Positions 8,854 through 19,781 of a DNA stretch of 64,000 nucleotides are shown here, piece by piece. The notes beneath the pieces were generated by a model that saw only the letters and a list, made by a program, of their open reading frames with translations, did no database searches and was not told the origin of the DNA. The position numbers and the translations under genes are program-made. Positions within the stretch are counted from its first letter, which is position 1. Each line of letters opens with the position of its first letter. The stretch covers positions 1 through 64,000 of the forward strand of contig NZ_KB905821.1 of the NCBI RefSeq assembly GCF_000381025.1, read 5' to 3'. Origin of the DNA: Streptomyces sulphureus DSM 40104. Its GTDB lineage: Bacteria > Actinomycetota > Actinomycetes > Streptomycetales > Streptomycetaceae.

Positions 8854-9681
8854 CTACGCGGCGCCGCCGGGCGCCGACGCGACGCTGGGTGTCCCGAGAG
8901 CCTCGGCCCCGGAAGGTGCGTCGCGGTCAGGCGCGAACGGATCGGTCACCGTGCCGCTCTCCTCATCGAGCGGCCCCTGCGCCAGCCTTGTCACCGTTGC
9001 CGGGACCGGCGGCGCCAGGTCGGCCGCAACGCGAAGACCGGACAGGACGTCGTCGGGTCGCACGGCGGGTGTCACATGCCGTACTACCAGGCGCAGTATC
9101 GCACAGGGTGCGTCGGCCGTCCCATCCAGGCCGGGAGGCTCGGACTCCTGTCCCAGGTCGAGGGAGGCGACGGCGGCCCTGGCGTCGAAGGTGCGGAGGC
9201 CCTTCTTGGTCTGCCGCTGCACCTCGACGGAGTCGGCGGCGAGGAAGCCCCGCACCGCCTGTTCGGCAGCCGCGGGGGCGACGCCGTCGAGCGCGAGCTG
9301 CCACGTCGATGCCTGGAGACGTTCGGTGAACTCCGTGGTGCGGGCCTCGACGGCGTCGACGAGGTCGAGCCCTTCGGGCATCGAGGCGTCCAGCACCGTG
9401 CGGAGCGCCTCGGGGTCGCGTCGGTCGGAAAGGGCGATCTCCAGGTACTCGGCCTCGCTGCCGGTGCCGGTCGGTGCCGCGTTGGCGTAGGACACCTTCG
9501 GATGCGGTGTGAACCCGGCCGAGTAGGCCATGGGCACTTCGGCACGGCGGAGGGCGCGCTCGAAGGCGCGCTGGAAATCGCGGTGGCTGGTGAATCGGAG
9601 GCGGCCGCGCTTGGTGTAGCGCAGGCGGATGCGCTGCACCGCGGGTGCCGGCGGCGGGCCTTCGGGCTGTCGCTTGCCCAG
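8854..9681 (-). CDS. TIGR03936-family (DUF2344) radical-SAM-associated protein, apparent CTG start
   Basis: The product contains QRIRLRYTKRGRLRFTSHRD, FTPHPKVSY and GSEAEYLEI, hallmarks of the DUF2344/TIGR03936 family found fused or adjacent to TIGR03960 radical-SAM proteins; its activity is unknown. A GTG at 9639 has no Shine-Dalgarno, whereas GAGGAG at 9694-9689 lies 7 nt before a CTG at 9681. Starting there restores the family N-terminus GKRQPEGPPPAPAVQR, giving 275 residues. The last ~60 residues are Ala/Pro/Asp-rich and probably disordered. It sits between its radical-SAM partner and rne, an order typical of actinobacteria and suggestive of an RNA- or ribosome-related role (inference). 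Confidence 0.82.
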   Translation of the reverse strand: MGKRQPEGPPPAPAVQRIRLRYTKRGRLRFTSHRDFQRAFERALRRAEVPMAYSAGFTPHPKVSYANAAPTGTGSEAEYLEIALSDRRDPEALRTVLDASMPEGLDLVDAVEARTTEFTERLQASTWQLALDGVAPAAAEQAVRGFLAADSVEVQRQTKKGLRTFDARAAVASLDLGQESEPPGLDGTADAPCAILRLVVRHVTPAVRPDDVLSGLRVAADLAPPVPATVTRLAQGPLDEESGTVTDPFAPDRDAPSGAEALGTPSVASAPGGAA

Positions 9682-9917
9682 TGGTTCTCTCCTCGCTGCC
9701 CGGCGGCACGCGGTCGGCGGCCGCCTGTACGTCTGTTGTCACGAAGACGGATCTGCGTCGGCGTCGGCGCACGGCGCGCGACGGTGCGACAAGTGATCCT
9801 GTGACCCAGGGTACGTCGCATGCCCGGGGCACTCACCGGCGCTGTCCCCGAGTGGACACCGCGGGTGCCGACGGCGGGCCCGTCGGTCCGCGCGCCTGGG
9901 CTGCCGGAACACCGACG

Positions 9918-10529
9918 TCAGGGCAGGCGCGGGCGTGCGGGAGCGAGCGCGGCGTCGGTGCGCGGACGGGCGGCACGGGTCGTCGGTCCGTCGGTGGTCG
10001 TCAGCCAGTACCGCAGCTTGCTGCCCCTGCGGTCCTCGTAGACGGCGCCGCTCTTCTCGATCACGCGCCGCGAGGCCACGTTGGTCTCCTCGCAGGTGAC
10101 GAGGGTTCGGGCGAGGCCCAACACCCGTGCATAAGGCGCGATTCGACGCAGCATCGCCGTGGCGTGCCCGTGGCCGCGTGCGCCGGGACGCACGTCGTAG
10201 CCGATGTGGCCGCCCTGGTCGAGGAGGAAGGGGGTGAGGCGGTGGCGCAGGTCCAGGCGGCCGAGGAACTCCCCTTTCTCGACGTACCAGAGTGTCGTGC
10301 AGGGCACGAAGCCGGACGGGCGGGGCGCGTCCTCCGCGGCACCGCGACGGAGCGCGTGCACGTACCCCGCGAAGACCTCGGGGTCCGCCCAACGGCCGCC
10401 GTAGCTGTACAGATCGCGCCCGGTCATCGAGGCGTCCTCCGCGGTGCCGCGCCCTTCGGCGCGGAGCTCGCCCATCGCCGCGAGGAAGGAACGGTGCACC
10501 CGTACCACGGGTGGGATCAGCTCCGGCAT
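9918..10529 (-). CDS. GNAT-family N-acetyltransferase
   Basis: About 203 residues from the ATG at 10529 (MPELIPP); the frame extends further upstream but without family-like sequence. The acetyl-CoA loop RPGARGHGHATAMLRR (around residues 113-128) and ETNVASRRVIEKSGAVYED (motif B, N-acyl binding) identify a GNAT enzyme similar to predicted acetyltransferases with a YNFLG-like N-terminus (FLGRLDLRHRL). The substrate is unknown; relatives modify small molecules or protein N-termini. The tail after residue 180 is Arg/Ala/Pro-rich. It separates the two radical-SAM pair members and may be a later insertion in that locus. Confidence 0.8.
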   Translation of the reverse strand: MPELIPPVVRVHRSFLAAMGELRAEGRGTAEDASMTGRDLYSYGGRWADPEVFAGYVHALRRGAAEDAPRPSGFVPCTTLWYVEKGEFLGRLDLRHRLTPFLLDQGGHIGYDVRPGARGHGHATAMLRRIAPYARVLGLARTLVTCEETNVASRRVIEKSGAVYEDRRGSKLRYWLTTTDGPTTRAARPRTDAALAPARPRLP

Positions 10530-10689
10530 GCGGCCCAGCGTGGCAGCCGGCGGCGGGCCGGGCCACGGAATTACCGTGCGGACCCCCTCGGCAACGCACG
10601 GCCGGGCGGCGGGACCTCCCCGTCGACGCCTGCCGCCCGTCACCCCGCGACAGGCCCCGTGCGCGTCCCCGCGCACAGGGCCGGACCTG

Positions 10690-12618
10690 CTACTTGTTGA
10701 CGACGGACAGCGGCAGCAGCTTCTTCCCCGTCGGGCCGATCTGGATCTCGGTGTCCATCTGCGGGCACACGCCGCAGTCGTAGCAGGGTGTCCAGCGGCA
10801 GTCCTCGACCTCCGTCTCGTCGAGGGCGTCCTGCCAGTCCTCCCAGAGCCAGTCCTTGTCGAGGCCGGAGTCGAGGTGGTCCCAGGGAAGGACCTCCTCG
10901 TAGGTGCGCTCGCGGGTGGTGTACCAGTCGACGTCGACGCCGTACGCGGGGAGCGCCTTGGCGGCCGACTCCATCCACAGGTTGTAGGAGAAGTACTCGC
11001 GCCAGCCGTCGAAGCGGCCGCCGCGCTCGTAGACCTCGCGGATCACGGCGCCGACGCGGCGGTCGCCGCGGGAGAGGAGGCCCTCGACGATGCCGGGCTT
11101 GCCGTCGTGGTAGCGGAAGCCGATCGAGCGGCCGTACTTCTTGTCGCCGCGGATCTTGTCGCGGAGCTTGCCGAGCCGCGCGTCCGTCGCCTCGGCGCTG
11201 AGTTGGGGCGCCCACTGGAAGGGTGTGTGCGGCTTCGGGACGAAACCGCCGATGGAGACCGTGCAGCGGATGTCGTTGGACCCGGCAACCTCGCGGCCCT
11301 TGGCGATGACGTTGACGGCCATGTCGCCGATCTGGAGGACGTCCTCGTCGGTCTCGGTGGGGAGGCCGCACATGAAGTACAGCTTCACCTGGCGCCAGCC
11401 GTTGCCGTAGGCGGTGGCGACGGTGCGGGTCAGGTCCTCCTCCGAGACCATCTTGTTGATCACCTTGCGGATGCGCTCGCTCCCGCCCTCGGGCGCGAAG
11501 GTGAGCCCTGAGCGCCTGCCGTTCCGGGTCAGCTCGTTGGCGAGGTCGATGTTGAACGCGTCGACACGGGTGGAGGGGAGGGAGAGGCCGACCTTGTCCT
11601 CCTCGTAGCGGTCGGCGAGGCCCTTGGCGACGTCGCCGATCTCGCTGTGGTCGGCGGAGGAGAGGGAGAGGAGCCCGACCTCCTCGAAGCCGGTGTTCTT
11701 CAGCCCCTTGTCGACCATCTCGCCGATGCCGGTGATCGACCGCTCCCGCACGGGCCGAGTGATCATGCCGGCCTGGCAGAAGCGGCAACCGCGGGTGCAG
11801 CCGCGGAAGATCTCCACCGACATCCGCTCGTGGACCGTCTCGGCGAGCGGCACGAGCGGCTGCTTCGGGTAGGGCCACTCGTCGAGGTCCATGACGGTGT
11901 GCTTGGAGACGCGCCACGGAACGCCGGAGCGGTTCGGGACGGTGCGCGAGATCCGGCCGTCCGGCAGGTACTCGACGTCGTAGAAGCGGGGCACGTAGAC
12001 GCCGCCGGTCTTGGCGAGGCGGAGGAGCAGCTCGTCCCTGCCGCCGGGGCGGCCCTCGCGCTTCCACGCCCGGATGATCTCGCTGACCTCCAGGACCGCC
12101 TGCTCGCCGTCGCCGATGACCGCCACGTCGAGGTAGTCGGCGATCGGCTCGGGGTTGAAGGCGGCGTGGCCGCCGGCCATCACGATCGGGTGGTCCTCGG
12201 TGCGGTCCTCGGACTCCAGCGGGATGCCGGAGAGTTCGAGCGCGGTGAGGAGGTTGGTGTACCCCAACTCGGTGGAGAAGGAGACGCCGAGGACGTCGAA
12301 GGCGCCGACGGGGCGGTGCGCGTCGACCGTGAACTGCGGGACGGAGTGCTCCCGCATCAGCTTCTCCAGGTCCGGCCAGACGCTGTAGGTGCGCTCGGCG
12401 AGGACGCCCTCGCGCTCGTTGAGCACCTCGTAGAGGATCATGACGCCCTGGTTGGGGAGCCCGACCTCGTAGGCGTCCGGGTACATCAGCGCCCAGCGGA
12501 CCTCGGTCTCGTCCCACGGCTTGACCGTGGAGTTGAGCTCGCCACCGACGTACTGGATCGGCTTCTGTACGTGCGGCAGGAGGGCCTCGAGCTGCGGGAA
12601 GACCGACTCGACAGTCAT
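10690..12618 (-). CDS. TIGR03960-family B12-binding-like radical SAM protein
   Basis: A 642-residue protein with an N-terminal Rossmann-like/B12-binding-like domain (MYPDAYEVGLPNQG, GGHAAFNPEPIADYLD) and a radical-SAM core whose cluster motif RGCTRGCRFCQAG (CxxxCxxC) lies near residue 270. A C-terminal Cys cluster, TPCYDCGVCPQMD, could bind a second Fe-S cluster. The family is widespread, unassigned, and nearly always paired with a TIGR03936 protein, encoded here about 1 kb downstream. ATG start. The protein is complete and well conserved; the reaction it performs is unknown. Confidence 0.9.
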   Translation of the reverse strand: MTVESVFPQLEALLPHVQKPIQYVGGELNSTVKPWDETEVRWALMYPDAYEVGLPNQGVMILYEVLNEREGVLAERTYSVWPDLEKLMREHSVPQFTVDAHRPVGAFDVLGVSFSTELGYTNLLTALELSGIPLESEDRTEDHPIVMAGGHAAFNPEPIADYLDVAVIGDGEQAVLEVSEIIRAWKREGRPGGRDELLLRLAKTGGVYVPRFYDVEYLPDGRISRTVPNRSGVPWRVSKHTVMDLDEWPYPKQPLVPLAETVHERMSVEIFRGCTRGCRFCQAGMITRPVRERSITGIGEMVDKGLKNTGFEEVGLLSLSSADHSEIGDVAKGLADRYEEDKVGLSLPSTRVDAFNIDLANELTRNGRRSGLTFAPEGGSERIRKVINKMVSEEDLTRTVATAYGNGWRQVKLYFMCGLPTETDEDVLQIGDMAVNVIAKGREVAGSNDIRCTVSIGGFVPKPHTPFQWAPQLSAEATDARLGKLRDKIRGDKKYGRSIGFRYHDGKPGIVEGLLSRGDRRVGAVIREVYERGGRFDGWREYFSYNLWMESAAKALPAYGVDVDWYTTRERTYEEVLPWDHLDSGLDKDWLWEDWQDALDETEVEDCRWTPCYDCGVCPQMDTEIQIGPTGKKLLPLSVVNK

Positions 12619-12676
12619 CTAGGCGTTCTTTCGAGCGAGTGGGCAGGGTCAGCCCTCAAGACTAACGCGGGTGCCA

Positions 12677-12707
12677 ACGGCCTTCCGCCGCCGGGCGGAA
12701 GGGCCGT
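12677..12707 (-). terminator. Terminator of the CYTH-CHAD gene
   Basis: ACGGCCTTCCGCC (12677-12689) pairs with GGCGGAAGGGCCGT (12694-12707) with one bulged G; 23 nt past the stop. Confidence 0.7.
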
Positions 12708-12729
12708 ACGTCCCGCTCCCGCGGACTCC

Positions 12730-14277
12730 TCAGACGAGCGGGCACCGCCCGCCCGGCGCGACGGCCCGCCACGCCTCCGGCACCCGTGCCTCGTATCCGC
12801 GGGCGAGCTCCCGCTCGCGCTCGTGGAGCACGCCGTACGTGAACGACGGCTCGCCCGACGCGGCTGCCTCGGCGGCGAGTTCGAGCAGGGCTTCGCGGGC
12901 GAGGACGCTGTCCTGGTGGTCGCCGAGGAGCTGCTGGAGCTCCGCGACGTGGGCGGCGTACTCCTTCGCGGGGGCGCCGAGCACGGGACGGGCCGTCTCC
13001 GCCGCGTACCGGAGGCGCTTCGCCGCCTTGCGTGCGTCGTGGAGGGCACGGTCCCGCTCGTCGCCCTCGTCGGCGGCGAGCGCCTCGCCGACGTGTGCCG
13101 CGACGCGGTCGAAGTCGCGGGCGAGCGCTCTGCGGAACGGCTTCCCGGGGGCCCGCACGGCCCGCTCCAGGAGCGGGGGTTGGTCGAGCAGGGCCGCCAG
13201 GCTCTCCAGCAGGCCGAGGTAGCGGTCGCTGTCGAGGACGTCGCCGAGGCGGGCCCTGGAGCCGCTGCGGCGGTGTGCCGAGAACGCGTCGAGGCGCTCG
13301 GCGACGGGGCCGAGGAGCTGCTGGGGCGGGAGCGCCGAGAGTCCGTCCGCGAGTCTGGCGGTGAGCACCTCGCGGTCCCGGTCGACGCCCAACTCGGCGG
13401 CGAGCCATTTGAGTTCGTCGCGCAGCGGGTCGGTGGCGGCGCGGTCGAGGAGGCGGTCGCAGGTGCGGAAGCAGCTACGGAGCCGGCGGGTGGCGACGCG
13501 CATGCGGTGGACCGAGTCGTGGACGTCGCAGCGGACTTGGGGGTCGAGGCGGACGAGCGCCTCGACCTGGCGGCGGGCGTAGCGGAGGGCGACGTCGCCT
13601 GCGGTGCGGGGGTGGGGCGGGTCCTCGGGCTCGGGTGCGGGGGTTCCGGTCTCCGCGAGGGCGCGGTGGAGCTTCGAGCGGGCCGCGGAGCGGCGGGCAC
13701 CGGCCGCGCGGAGGGCGTCGTCGACGGCGTCGAGGAGCGTGAGGTCCCCGAACTCGCCGAGTTCCGCTTCGAGTTCGGTCCAGTCGGCCGGGGTTCCCGT
13801 ACCGTCGTCCGGCAGGCGCGCGGCGTGGACGCGGTCGAGGCCGACCTCGGCGAGGGGGCGTCCGTCGGCGTCGAAGAGGGCGAGGGCGGTCCGCTCCTGG
13901 ACCAGGCGGAGCTGCGGGAGCAGCGGGCGGTGCCGGGTACGGGAACGGACGAGGGCGGCGAGGGGCTCGGGCGGCGCCGCCGGTTCTTCGCCCAAGGGGT
14001 GGTGGTGCTCGTCGCGCACGGTGGTACCGGGCGTCGACTGCGGTGTGGCGACGGGGAGTTTGAGGTGCCAGCCCTCGTCGCTGCCGCCGGTGCGGCGGCG
14101 CAGGGTGATGCTTTCGGCGGCGAGGCGCAGGTCGGCCGTGTCCCAGTAGACGGCGCTGAGCGTGCGGGGCCCGGTGGGCGCGACGGTGTGCACGCCGGGG
14201 AGCGCGTGCAGGTCGGGGAGGCCGGTGTCGGCCGCTGCGTCGTACTTCCGCTCGATCTCCCGTATGACGTCCGGCAT
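12730..14277 (-). CDS. CYTH and CHAD domain protein (polyphosphate/triphosphate binding)
   Basis: 515 residues. The N-terminal CYTH domain begins with the diagnostic EIERKY (residues 7-12) and carries VYWDTADLRLAAESITLRRR, the basic tunnel residues of triphosphate tunnel metalloenzymes. From ~residue 225 a CHAD domain follows, with two histidine-containing helices VHDSVHRMRVATRRLRS and LHDARKAAKRLRYAAE. CYTH proteins hydrolyse inorganic or nucleoside triphosphates; CHAD domains bind polyphosphate granules. A role in polyphosphate metabolism is likely. It is flanked by terminators on both sides, so it is transcribed alone. Confidence 0.9.
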   Translation of the reverse strand: MPDVIREIERKYDAAADTGLPDLHALPGVHTVAPTGPRTLSAVYWDTADLRLAAESITLRRRTGGSDEGWHLKLPVATPQSTPGTTVRDEHHHPLGEEPAAPPEPLAALVRSRTRHRPLLPQLRLVQERTALALFDADGRPLAEVGLDRVHAARLPDDGTGTPADWTELEAELGEFGDLTLLDAVDDALRAAGARRSAARSKLHRALAETGTPAPEPEDPPHPRTAGDVALRYARRQVEALVRLDPQVRCDVHDSVHRMRVATRRLRSCFRTCDRLLDRAATDPLRDELKWLAAELGVDRDREVLTARLADGLSALPPQQLLGPVAERLDAFSAHRRSGSRARLGDVLDSDRYLGLLESLAALLDQPPLLERAVRAPGKPFRRALARDFDRVAAHVGEALAADEGDERDRALHDARKAAKRLRYAAETARPVLGAPAKEYAAHVAELQQLLGDHQDSVLAREALLELAAEAAASGEPSFTYGVLHERERELARGYEARVPEAWRAVAPGGRCPLV

Positions 14278-14289
14278 ATCCGGAAAGTA

Positions 14290-14334
14290 ACCGCGGTCCC
14301 GGCCGCCCGCAATGGGTCGCGCGGGAACCGCGGT
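14290..14334 (-). terminator. Terminator at the end of the mre-pbp2-rodA cluster
   Basis: ACCGCGGTCCC (14290-14300) pairs with GGGAACCGCGGT (14323-14334) with one bulge, a few nt after the rodA stop. Confidence 0.65.
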
Positions 14335-14341
14335 CGACGGC

Positions 14342-15537
14342 TCAGGCGGCGACCGGTCTCTGCGTCCGGATCGACTGGAGGAGGCCGATGCCGATCCAGA
14401 CGGCGAACATCGCGGTACCGCCGTAGGAGACGAACGGCAGCGGCAGCCCGGCGACCGGCATGATGCCGAGGGTCATCCCGATGTTCTCGAAGGACTGGAA
14501 CGCGAACCAGGCGACGATCCCGGCGGCGACGATGGTGCCGTACAGCTCCGTCGACTCGTGCGCGATGCGGCAGGCACGCCAGATGACGACGCCGAGGAGC
14601 ACAATGATGAGCCCGGCGCCGATGAACCCCAACTCCTCCCCCGCGACGGTGAAGACGAAGTCGGTCTGCTGCTCGGGGACGAACTGCCCGGTCGTCTGCG
14701 ACCCCTCGAAGAGGCCCTTGCCCGTGAGGCCCCCCGAACCGATGGCGATCCGGGCCTGGTTGGTGTTGTAGCCGACGCCGGACGGGTCGAGCGCGGGGTT
14801 GGCGAAGGCGGCGAAGCGGTTGATCTGGTACTCGTCGAGGAGCCCGAGCGCCCAGACGAGCACGGAGCCCAGGACGCCGACGAGGCCGAGCCCTGCGATC
14901 CACCGGTTCGAGGCGCCCGAGGCGAGGAGCACCCCGAGCACGATCACCACCAGGACCATGGCCGAACCGAGGTCCGGCATCATCATGATCACCAGGATCG
15001 GCAGTGCGGCGACGCCGAGCGCGTGGAGCACCGTGCGGTGGTCGGGGTGGGCGTGGTCGCCGGCGTCGACCTTGGCGGCGAGGAGCATCGCCATGCCGAG
15101 GATCATGGTGATCTTGATGAACTCCGCCGGCTGGACGGTGAATCCGCCGCCGAGGTTGAGCCAGGCGCGGGAGCCGTTGATGGTTGCGCCGAGCGGCGTG
15201 AGGACGAGCACCGCGAGGAAGACGCTGATCCCGTAGAGGATCGGTACCGCGCCCCGCAGCTTGCGGTGGCCGAGCCAGACGATGCCGACCATGAGCGCGA
15301 GCCCGACGAGGATGCCGATGACCTGGCGGACGACGAAGTAGTACGGGTCGCCCTGGTTGAGGTCGCTGTGGCTCCGGGTCGCGGAGTACACGAGCAGCGT
15401 GCCGACGACCGAGAGGGCGAGCGCCGCGAGGAGCATGATCCAGTCGAGGCGCCAGAGCGCGGAGTCGCGCGCGGTGAGCTTCGCCCAGGTCGTCTGGGCT
15501 TTCGGGCCGTAGCCGGTGAGGGGGTAGGAGTGGGTGC

Positions 15538-15541
<4 letters not shown>
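14342..15541 (-). CDS. rodA: RodA, SEDS-family peptidoglycan glycosyltransferase
   Basis: A 399-residue polytopic protein with about ten hydrophobic helices and the SEDS signatures INGSRAWLNLGGGFTVQPAE, FIKITMILGMA, MMPDLGSAMV and GEELGFIGAGL. SEDS proteins polymerise glycan strands from lipid II and pair with a class B PBP. The ATG overlaps the upstream pbp2 stop by 4 nt (ATGA), pointing to coupled translation and a RodA-PBP2 complex. The cytoplasmic N-terminal ~30 residues are charged and variable. In Streptomyces these elongation genes serve mainly spore-wall synthesis. Confidence 0.95.
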
Positions 15542-17772
<2,231 letters not shown>

Positions 17773-17825
17773 TGCCTACCCCCTGCCGTGGCGCTTGCGG
17801 GCCTGCTGGCCGACCGAGGCGTCGC

Positions 17826-18533
17826 TCACAGCTTCTTGACCCCCTTGATCTTTCCGGCCTTGCCGCGCGAGGACCGCCGGATGACGCTCCTGCCGCCGCC
17901 CATACCCGACCTGCCGGACCGCCCCTTGCCGAGCAGGCCCGTCCCTCCGCCGAGCCCGAGCCCCGTGCCTCCGGTGAGGCCGAAGAGCCGGTCGCTGGCG
18001 CCCGACGTCTCCGCCATGGGGTCCTTCTTCTCGGTGCGCCGGGCGAGCCACATGATCCACGGAACGGTGAAGGGTGCGAGGAGCAGGTCGTAGATGGTCG
18101 CGGTGAGCACCAGCGTGCCCAGCCCGGCCGAGCGTGCCGCGGTGTCGCCGACGAGGGCGCCGACGCCCGCGTAGAGGAGCGTCGAGGCGACCGCCGTGCA
18201 CGCCACGACGAGCATGGGCACCGTCGCCGAGCGGTGGCCGCCCTTCTCGGGGCGGGTGAGCCCGGCGGCGTAGCCGATGAGGCAGAGGACGAGGGCGTAC
18301 CGCCCCACGGCGTGGTCGGCGGGGGGTGCCAGGTCGGCGAGGAGGCCGGCGAAGAAGCCGATCACGGCGCCGGCCGTGTGACCGTAGACCATGGCGAGGC
18401 CAAGGACGGTGAGGAGGAGCAAGTCGGGTACGGCGCCCGGGAGTTGCAGCCGGGCGAGCACGCTGACCTGGACGATGAGAGCGACCACCACAAGGAAGGC
18501 CGACAGGAGGACTCGGTACACGTGCATCGTCAC
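17826..18533 (-). CDS. mreD: MreD, rod-shape/spore-wall morphogenesis membrane protein
   Basis: 235 residues with five or six hydrophobic helices in the first ~175 residues (VLLSAFLVVVALIVQVSVL, PDLLLLTVLGLAMVYG, GFFAGLLADLAPP), typical of MreD. The final ~60 residues are a Gly/Ser/Arg/Lys-rich cytoplasmic tail (GLGLGGGTG, RRSSRGKAGKIKG) absent from E. coli MreD. The GTG start overlaps the mreC stop (GTGA); an ATG two codons in is an alternative. Works with MreC and MreB as a scaffold for wall synthesis; in Streptomyces the Mre proteins are needed for proper spore walls. Confidence 0.9.
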   Translation of the reverse strand: MTMHVYRVLLSAFLVVVALIVQVSVLARLQLPGAVPDLLLLTVLGLAMVYGHTAGAVIGFFAGLLADLAPPADHAVGRYALVLCLIGYAAGLTRPEKGGHRSATVPMLVVACTAVASTLLYAGVGALVGDTAARSAGLGTLVLTATIYDLLLAPFTVPWIMWLARRTEKKDPMAETSGASDRLFGLTGGTGLGLGGGTGLLGKGRSGRSGMGGGRSVIRRSSRGKAGKIKGVKKL

Positions 18534-19558
18534 TGGCCTTCCGGTGGGGGCGTCGTGCCTTGCTCCTCGGCGGGCGGTGCGGCGTCGCCCGGCGGACTGC
18601 CGGACTCGGGCGCCTCACCCGCGTCCTCCTCGCCCTCCTGCGGTGCGCCGGGGGTCGCCGTGACGGTGACGGTCGGCGTCGGCTTCGCCTTCTCCGGCTT
18701 CTTCGCCTCCAGGACGGCGTCCCGCGGGTCGCTGCGCGGTGGCTTGACGACGACGCCGACGATGTCGAGCTTGCTGAAGCCGACGTACGGGCGGACGCTG
18801 ACGGCCCGCGTCAGGTCGCCCCTGTGCCGGTCCACCTTGGTGACCTCGCCGACGGGGACGCCGGGCACGAAAGGCTTGTCGGCGTTGGAGCCGAAGGTGA
18901 CGAGCCGGTCGCCCTTCTTCACCTTCGCCTTGCCGTTGAGGAGTTGGACGCTGAGGGCGCGGTCCCCGCCCCCGGTCGCGAAGCCGAGTTCGCTGCTCTT
19001 CTCCATGCGGGTGCCGACGGTGAAGTCGGGGTCGTTGGCGAGGAGCACGGTCGAGGTGGAGGAGCCGACCGTGGTGATGCGGCCGACCAACCCGTCGCCG
19101 TTGAGGACCGTCATGTCCTTGGCGAGGCCGTCCTTGCTGCCTGCGTCGATCGTGACCGTCCAGGAGAAGCCCTGGGCCGGGCCGATCGCGATGACCTGCG
19201 CGCCCTTGACGCCGTAGCTGCCGGCGCCCGCCGTCTTGAGGAGTCTGTCGAGTTCGTGGGCGCGGGAGCGGTTGCGGTCGTCGGAACCGAGCTTCTGGCG
19301 CAGCGCGGCGTTCTCCTGCTCCAGCCGGCTGATCCGGTCGTGCCGGGCCCCGGAGTCGCGTACCGCTCCGATGGCGTTGCCGACCGGGTCGACGGCGGAG
19401 GCCACCCCCTTCTCCACCGGGCCGAGCGCTGACGCGGCCGCCCCCCTTGCGCCGTCGAGCGGAGACTGCTCGCCGCCCCTGAGGTCCACCGTGATCAACG
19501 CGAACGCGATGGCGACCAGCAGGACGAGCAGCAGCCGGCTTTCTCGGGAATCCCTCAC
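18530..19558 (-). CDS. mreC: MreC, cell-shape determining protein
   Basis: 342 residues: one N-terminal transmembrane helix (about 8-26), a coiled coil (RISRLEQENAALRQKL, about 74-90), then the extracytoplasmic beta-barrel domain (SWTVTIDAGSKDGL, GLVGRITTVGSSTSTVLL, VPVGEVTKV). The last ~75 residues are Pro/Ala/Glu-rich. MreC organises PBP2 and RodA outside the membrane and links them to MreB. The GTG start lies 223 nt downstream of mreB with a hairpin in the gap, so mreC may have its own promoter. Confidence 0.93.
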   Translation of the reverse strand: MRDSRESRLLLVLLVAIAFALITVDLRGGEQSPLDGARGAAASALGPVEKGVASAVDPVGNAIGAVRDSGARHDRISRLEQENAALRQKLGSDDRNRSRAHELDRLLKTAGAGSYGVKGAQVIAIGPAQGFSWTVTIDAGSKDGLAKDMTVLNGDGLVGRITTVGSSTSTVLLANDPDFTVGTRMEKSSELGFATGGGDRALSVQLLNGKAKVKKGDRLVTFGSNADKPFVPGVPVGEVTKVDRHRGDLTRAVSVRPYVGFSKLDIVGVVVKPPRSDPRDAVLEAKKPEKAKPTPTVTVTATPGAPQEGEEDAGEAPESGSPPGDAAPPAEEQGTTPPPEGQ

Positions 19559-19709
19559 GTGCGGCGGCCGTGCCTTTCTCAGTCGGACCGGGTCTTCTTT
19601 TGGTCGTGCTGTTTCAGGACATGCTCGGGTCGTACTCAGTTGTGTTCATTTTGCTGTCGAAGACCGTTTCTCCAACGGGCAGTTCGGCGGCGTCCGCTCC
19701 AACTGCAAC

Positions 19710-19749
19710 GATCCGCCGCGCGGTTGGTTCCTCGTCCGTGCGGCGGATC
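19710..19749 (-). terminator. Hairpin between mreB and mreC
   Basis: GATCCGCCGC (19710-19719) and GCGGCGGATC (19740-19749) are perfect inverted repeats with a 20-nt loop, 33 nt past the mreB stop. It probably reduces read-through so that mreB is made in excess over mreCD. Confidence 0.7.
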
Positions 19750-19781
19750 GTCCCCGTACTGCGGGCCGGTCCGTGGCCGGG

